A DNA stretch of 8,705 nucleotides from Desulfobacterales bacterium. Its GTDB lineage: Bacteria; Desulfobacterota; Desulfobacteria; Desulfobacterales; C00003106. This document shows positions 7,759 through 8,705 of the stretch, piece after piece. Position 1 is the first letter of the stretch. Each line of letters begins with the position of its first letter. The translations under genes and the position numbers were made by a program. The notes beneath the pieces are model-generated. The model saw only the letters and a program-made list of their open reading frames with translations. It was not told the origin of the DNA and made no database searches. The stretch lies in the NCBI GenBank assembly GCA_030672555.1, contig DAOVGD010000073.1:1-8705 (forward strand), read 5' to 3'.

Positions 7759-7780
7759 GGTGAATATATGGTGAATATAT
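7759..7780. repeat. Tandem 11-bp direct repeat in the apr leader
   Basis: GGTGAATATAT is repeated exactly at 7759-7769 and 7770-7780. The 11-bp period is close to one turn of the helix. On the minus strand each unit contains TATATTCACC, so each offers a possible -10-like TATATT. It ends 12 bases from the Rex-like palindrome at 7793-7810. Confidence 0.85.
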
Positions 7781-7792
7781 TAAATGAACCTA

Positions 7793-7810
7793 TTGAAAAA
7801 AATTTCACAA
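7793..7810. promoter_or_regulatory. Candidate Rex (NADH-responsive repressor) operator in the apr leader
   Basis: The 18-mer TTGAAAAAAATTTCACAA matches the known Rex consensus TTGTGAA-N4-TTCACAA at 12 of 14 defined positions. The right half is perfect and the left half has 5 of 7, with an A/T centre. Rex represses energy-metabolism genes when NADH/NAD+ is low and is known to act on sulfate-reduction genes in Desulfovibrio (sat). Here the site would lie roughly 85-100 bases into the transcript from the strong promoter at 7900-7928, so it would act as a roadblock, or it serves a second promoter nearer aprB. The match is visible; the regulator is inferred. Confidence 0.5.
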
Positions 7811-7899
7811 AACTGTGGTAAAGAAAAAAGCATTGCAAGGTATTAATTTATTTTGCAAATCAATATAGATGCCTTTAAATACTATGAAATAGGATGTTC

Positions 7900-7928
7900 C
7901 TTATAACATTGCCAAATAGGCTTGTCAA
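7900..7928 (-). promoter_or_regulatory. Near-consensus sigma-70 promoter for aprBA
   Basis: On the minus strand a perfect -35 TTGACA (7928-7923) is followed by exactly 17 bases and then TATAAG (7905-7900), five of six matches to the -10 consensus. Transcription would start near 7893, about 300 bases before aprB. Such strength suits APS reductase, an abundant enzyme in sulfate reducers. The long leader is unusual and leaves room for control by the repeats and the Rex-like site within it. Confidence 0.7.
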
Positions 7929-8070
7929 GGCATTTTTGGAAAGGAAAGGAATGGAAATATATTGACATTATGGTTCAAAGTGATACACACATCGGTGTTC
8001 AGAAAGTAAATATAACATAGCTTGAATCATACCAAAATACAATTAAATTCTGAGGCATCAATGAAAAAAA

Positions 8071-8705
8071 ATGGAAAAACTGCAAAGACTAACAGCTGAT
8101 GATACTTTTACTTTTTTGTGCCATAAAGGCGTTAAGTGTTTCACCCACTGTTGCCGTGATCTTGATATTGTTCTTACACCCTACGATATTATTCGACTCA
8201 AACTGCGATTGGGGCTCTCTTCCGGGGAATTCCTCGCAAAATATACGACCTCCCATATAGGACCACAGTCCGGGCTCCCTATTGTTAACCTTAAGATGGC
8301 AAATAATGCAAAACGAAATTGCTCTTTTGTAACACCAGAAGGATGTAGTGTATACACTGACAGGCCGGGCGCCTGTCGCAGCTATCCCTTGGGGAGGGTC
8401 GCGGTAAAAAGAGGAGATACACAAACACAGGAGGAATTTTTCCTCCTTGTTAGAGAGCCGCACTGCCTTGGTTTTAACGAGGGGAGAGAATGGAAGGCAA
8501 AAGATTGGACCAAAGACCAGGAAATCGATACCTATAATCAAATGAACGACCTCCTAATGGAGGTCATATCCGCCAAAAACCGTTCCAGCCGGCATACATT
8601 GAGTAAGAAGCAACAGGAAATATTCTATACGGCCTGTTATGACCTTGACAGATTCAGAAAGGTTATGTCCGATGAAAGTTTTTCCAGTACCTACTGTATC
8701 GAACC
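8071..8705 (+). CDS. YkgJ-family cysteine-cluster protein (partial, 3' end outside window)
   Basis: Divergent from aprB and open to the window end, with at least 211 codons. The N-terminal domain has the YkgJ/CxxxCxxC-type zinc or iron-sulfur cluster pattern: C17, C23, C27, C28 (CFTHCC at 23-28), then C84, C92 and C102 in GCSVYTDRPGACRSYPLG, and C132. This PER/DRPxxCRxYP arrangement is a hallmark of the family (UPF0153, often labelled Fe-S oxidoreductase), whose function is not firmly known; it is probably a cytoplasmic metal-binding protein. A charged region with no clear motif follows from about 138. The start is uncertain. An in-frame TGA at 8062 excludes anything further upstream, and the ATG at 8071 lacks a well-placed ribosome site. 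A GAGG at 8052-8055 instead suits an ATG at 8061 in another frame, joined to this one by an A8 run (see findings). Any link to sulfate reduction is only by position. Confidence 0.85.
   Translation, partial: MEKLQRLTADDTFTFLCHKGVKCFTHCCRDLDIVLTPYDIIRLKLRLGLSSGEFLAKYTTSHIGPQSGLPIVNLKMANNAKRNCSFVTPEGCSVYTDRPGACRSYPLGRVAVKRGDTQTQEEFFLLVREPHCLGFNEGREWKAKDWTKDQEIDTYNQMNDLLMEVISAKNRSSRHTLSKKQQEIFYTACYDLDRFRKVMSDESFSSTYCIE

Larger units (their letters stand above)
7593..8070. other. AT-rich divergent intergenic region between aprB and the YkgJ-family gene
   Basis: No convincing protein gene lies in these 478 bases. It holds the aprBA promoter at 7900-7928, a probable aprBA leader of about 300 bases, two pairs of tandem direct repeats (7649-7672 and 7759-7780), a Rex-like operator (7793-7810), and possible plus-strand promoter elements (TTGACA at 7962-7967; TATAAC at 8011-8016) that do not pair with good spacing. 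I found no convincing tRNA or riboswitch fold, and no strong hairpin in the leader. Confidence 0.7.

Noticed and set aside
7649..7780. CRISPR-like array or satellite
   Set aside because: Only two copies each of 11-12 bp units with no spacers; simple tandem duplications.
7593..7892. Riboswitch or structured RNA in the apr leader
   Set aside because: I searched for conserved-looking stems by eye and found only short A/T-rich pairings of 4-6 bp. No known riboswitch core is recognisable.
7962..8016. Plus-strand promoter for the YkgJ-family gene from TTGACA 7962-7967 and TATAAC 8011-8016
   Set aside because: The two hexamers are 43 bases apart, and neither has a fitting partner at 16-18 bases, so no complete promoter can be claimed.
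8089..8541. 150-codon open frame on the minus strand at the right end
   Set aside because: It is antisense to the YkgJ-family gene, whose cysteine pattern is clearly conserved. No recognisable domain and no supporting ribosome site.

Overview
The window carries the APS-reduction core of dissimilatory sulfur metabolism. On the minus strand, in transcription order, lie aprB, aprA, qmoA, qmoB and qmoC. A divergent YkgJ-type cysteine-cluster gene begins on the plus strand at the right end and runs off the window. Gene content, the aprBA-qmoABC order and strong AGGAGG-type ribosome sites suggest an anaerobic bacterium, most probably a sulfate reducer of the former Deltaproteobacteria (Desulfobacterota). 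Green sulfur bacteria and other sulfur oxidisers also carry Apr and Qmo, and no sat or dsr gene is present here, so the direction of the pathway is inferred from general resemblance and not proved by this window.

Layout. Positions 1-159 hold no gene but contain a long imperfect inverted repeat just past the end of qmoC. Positions 160-4951 hold qmoC, qmoB and qmoA (minus strand), packed with gaps of 12 and 4 bases. Positions 4952-5169 are a regulatory gap with a perfect 16-bp terminator hairpin, four copies of a GCAGTG half-site and a candidate promoter. Positions 5170-7592 hold aprA and aprB (minus). Positions 7593-8070 are an AT-rich divergent intergenic region with a near-consensus sigma-70 promoter for aprBA, a long untranslated leader, two sets of tandem 11-12 bp repeats and a sequence matching 12 of 14 informative positions of the Rex operator. 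Positions 8071-8705 hold the partial YkgJ-family gene.

How the genes work together. AprA (FAD) and AprB (two [4Fe-4S] clusters) form cytoplasmic APS reductase, which interconverts APS and sulfite plus AMP. QmoABC is the membrane complex thought to link the menaquinone pool to AprAB. QmoC carries haem-b-type membrane helices and two [4Fe-4S] motifs. QmoA and QmoB are HdrA-like flavoproteins, and QmoB ends in an MvhD-like domain. The terminator between aprA and qmoA indicates at least partly separate transcription units, aprBA and qmoABC.

The genes themselves are canonical and I see no wholly new system. The points most worth a second look are in the non-coding DNA: the Rex-like operator in the apr leader, the half-site cluster before qmoA, the tandem repeats in the apr leader, the large hairpin after qmoC, and an A8 run at the start of the YkgJ-family gene that separates a well-placed start from the reading frame.
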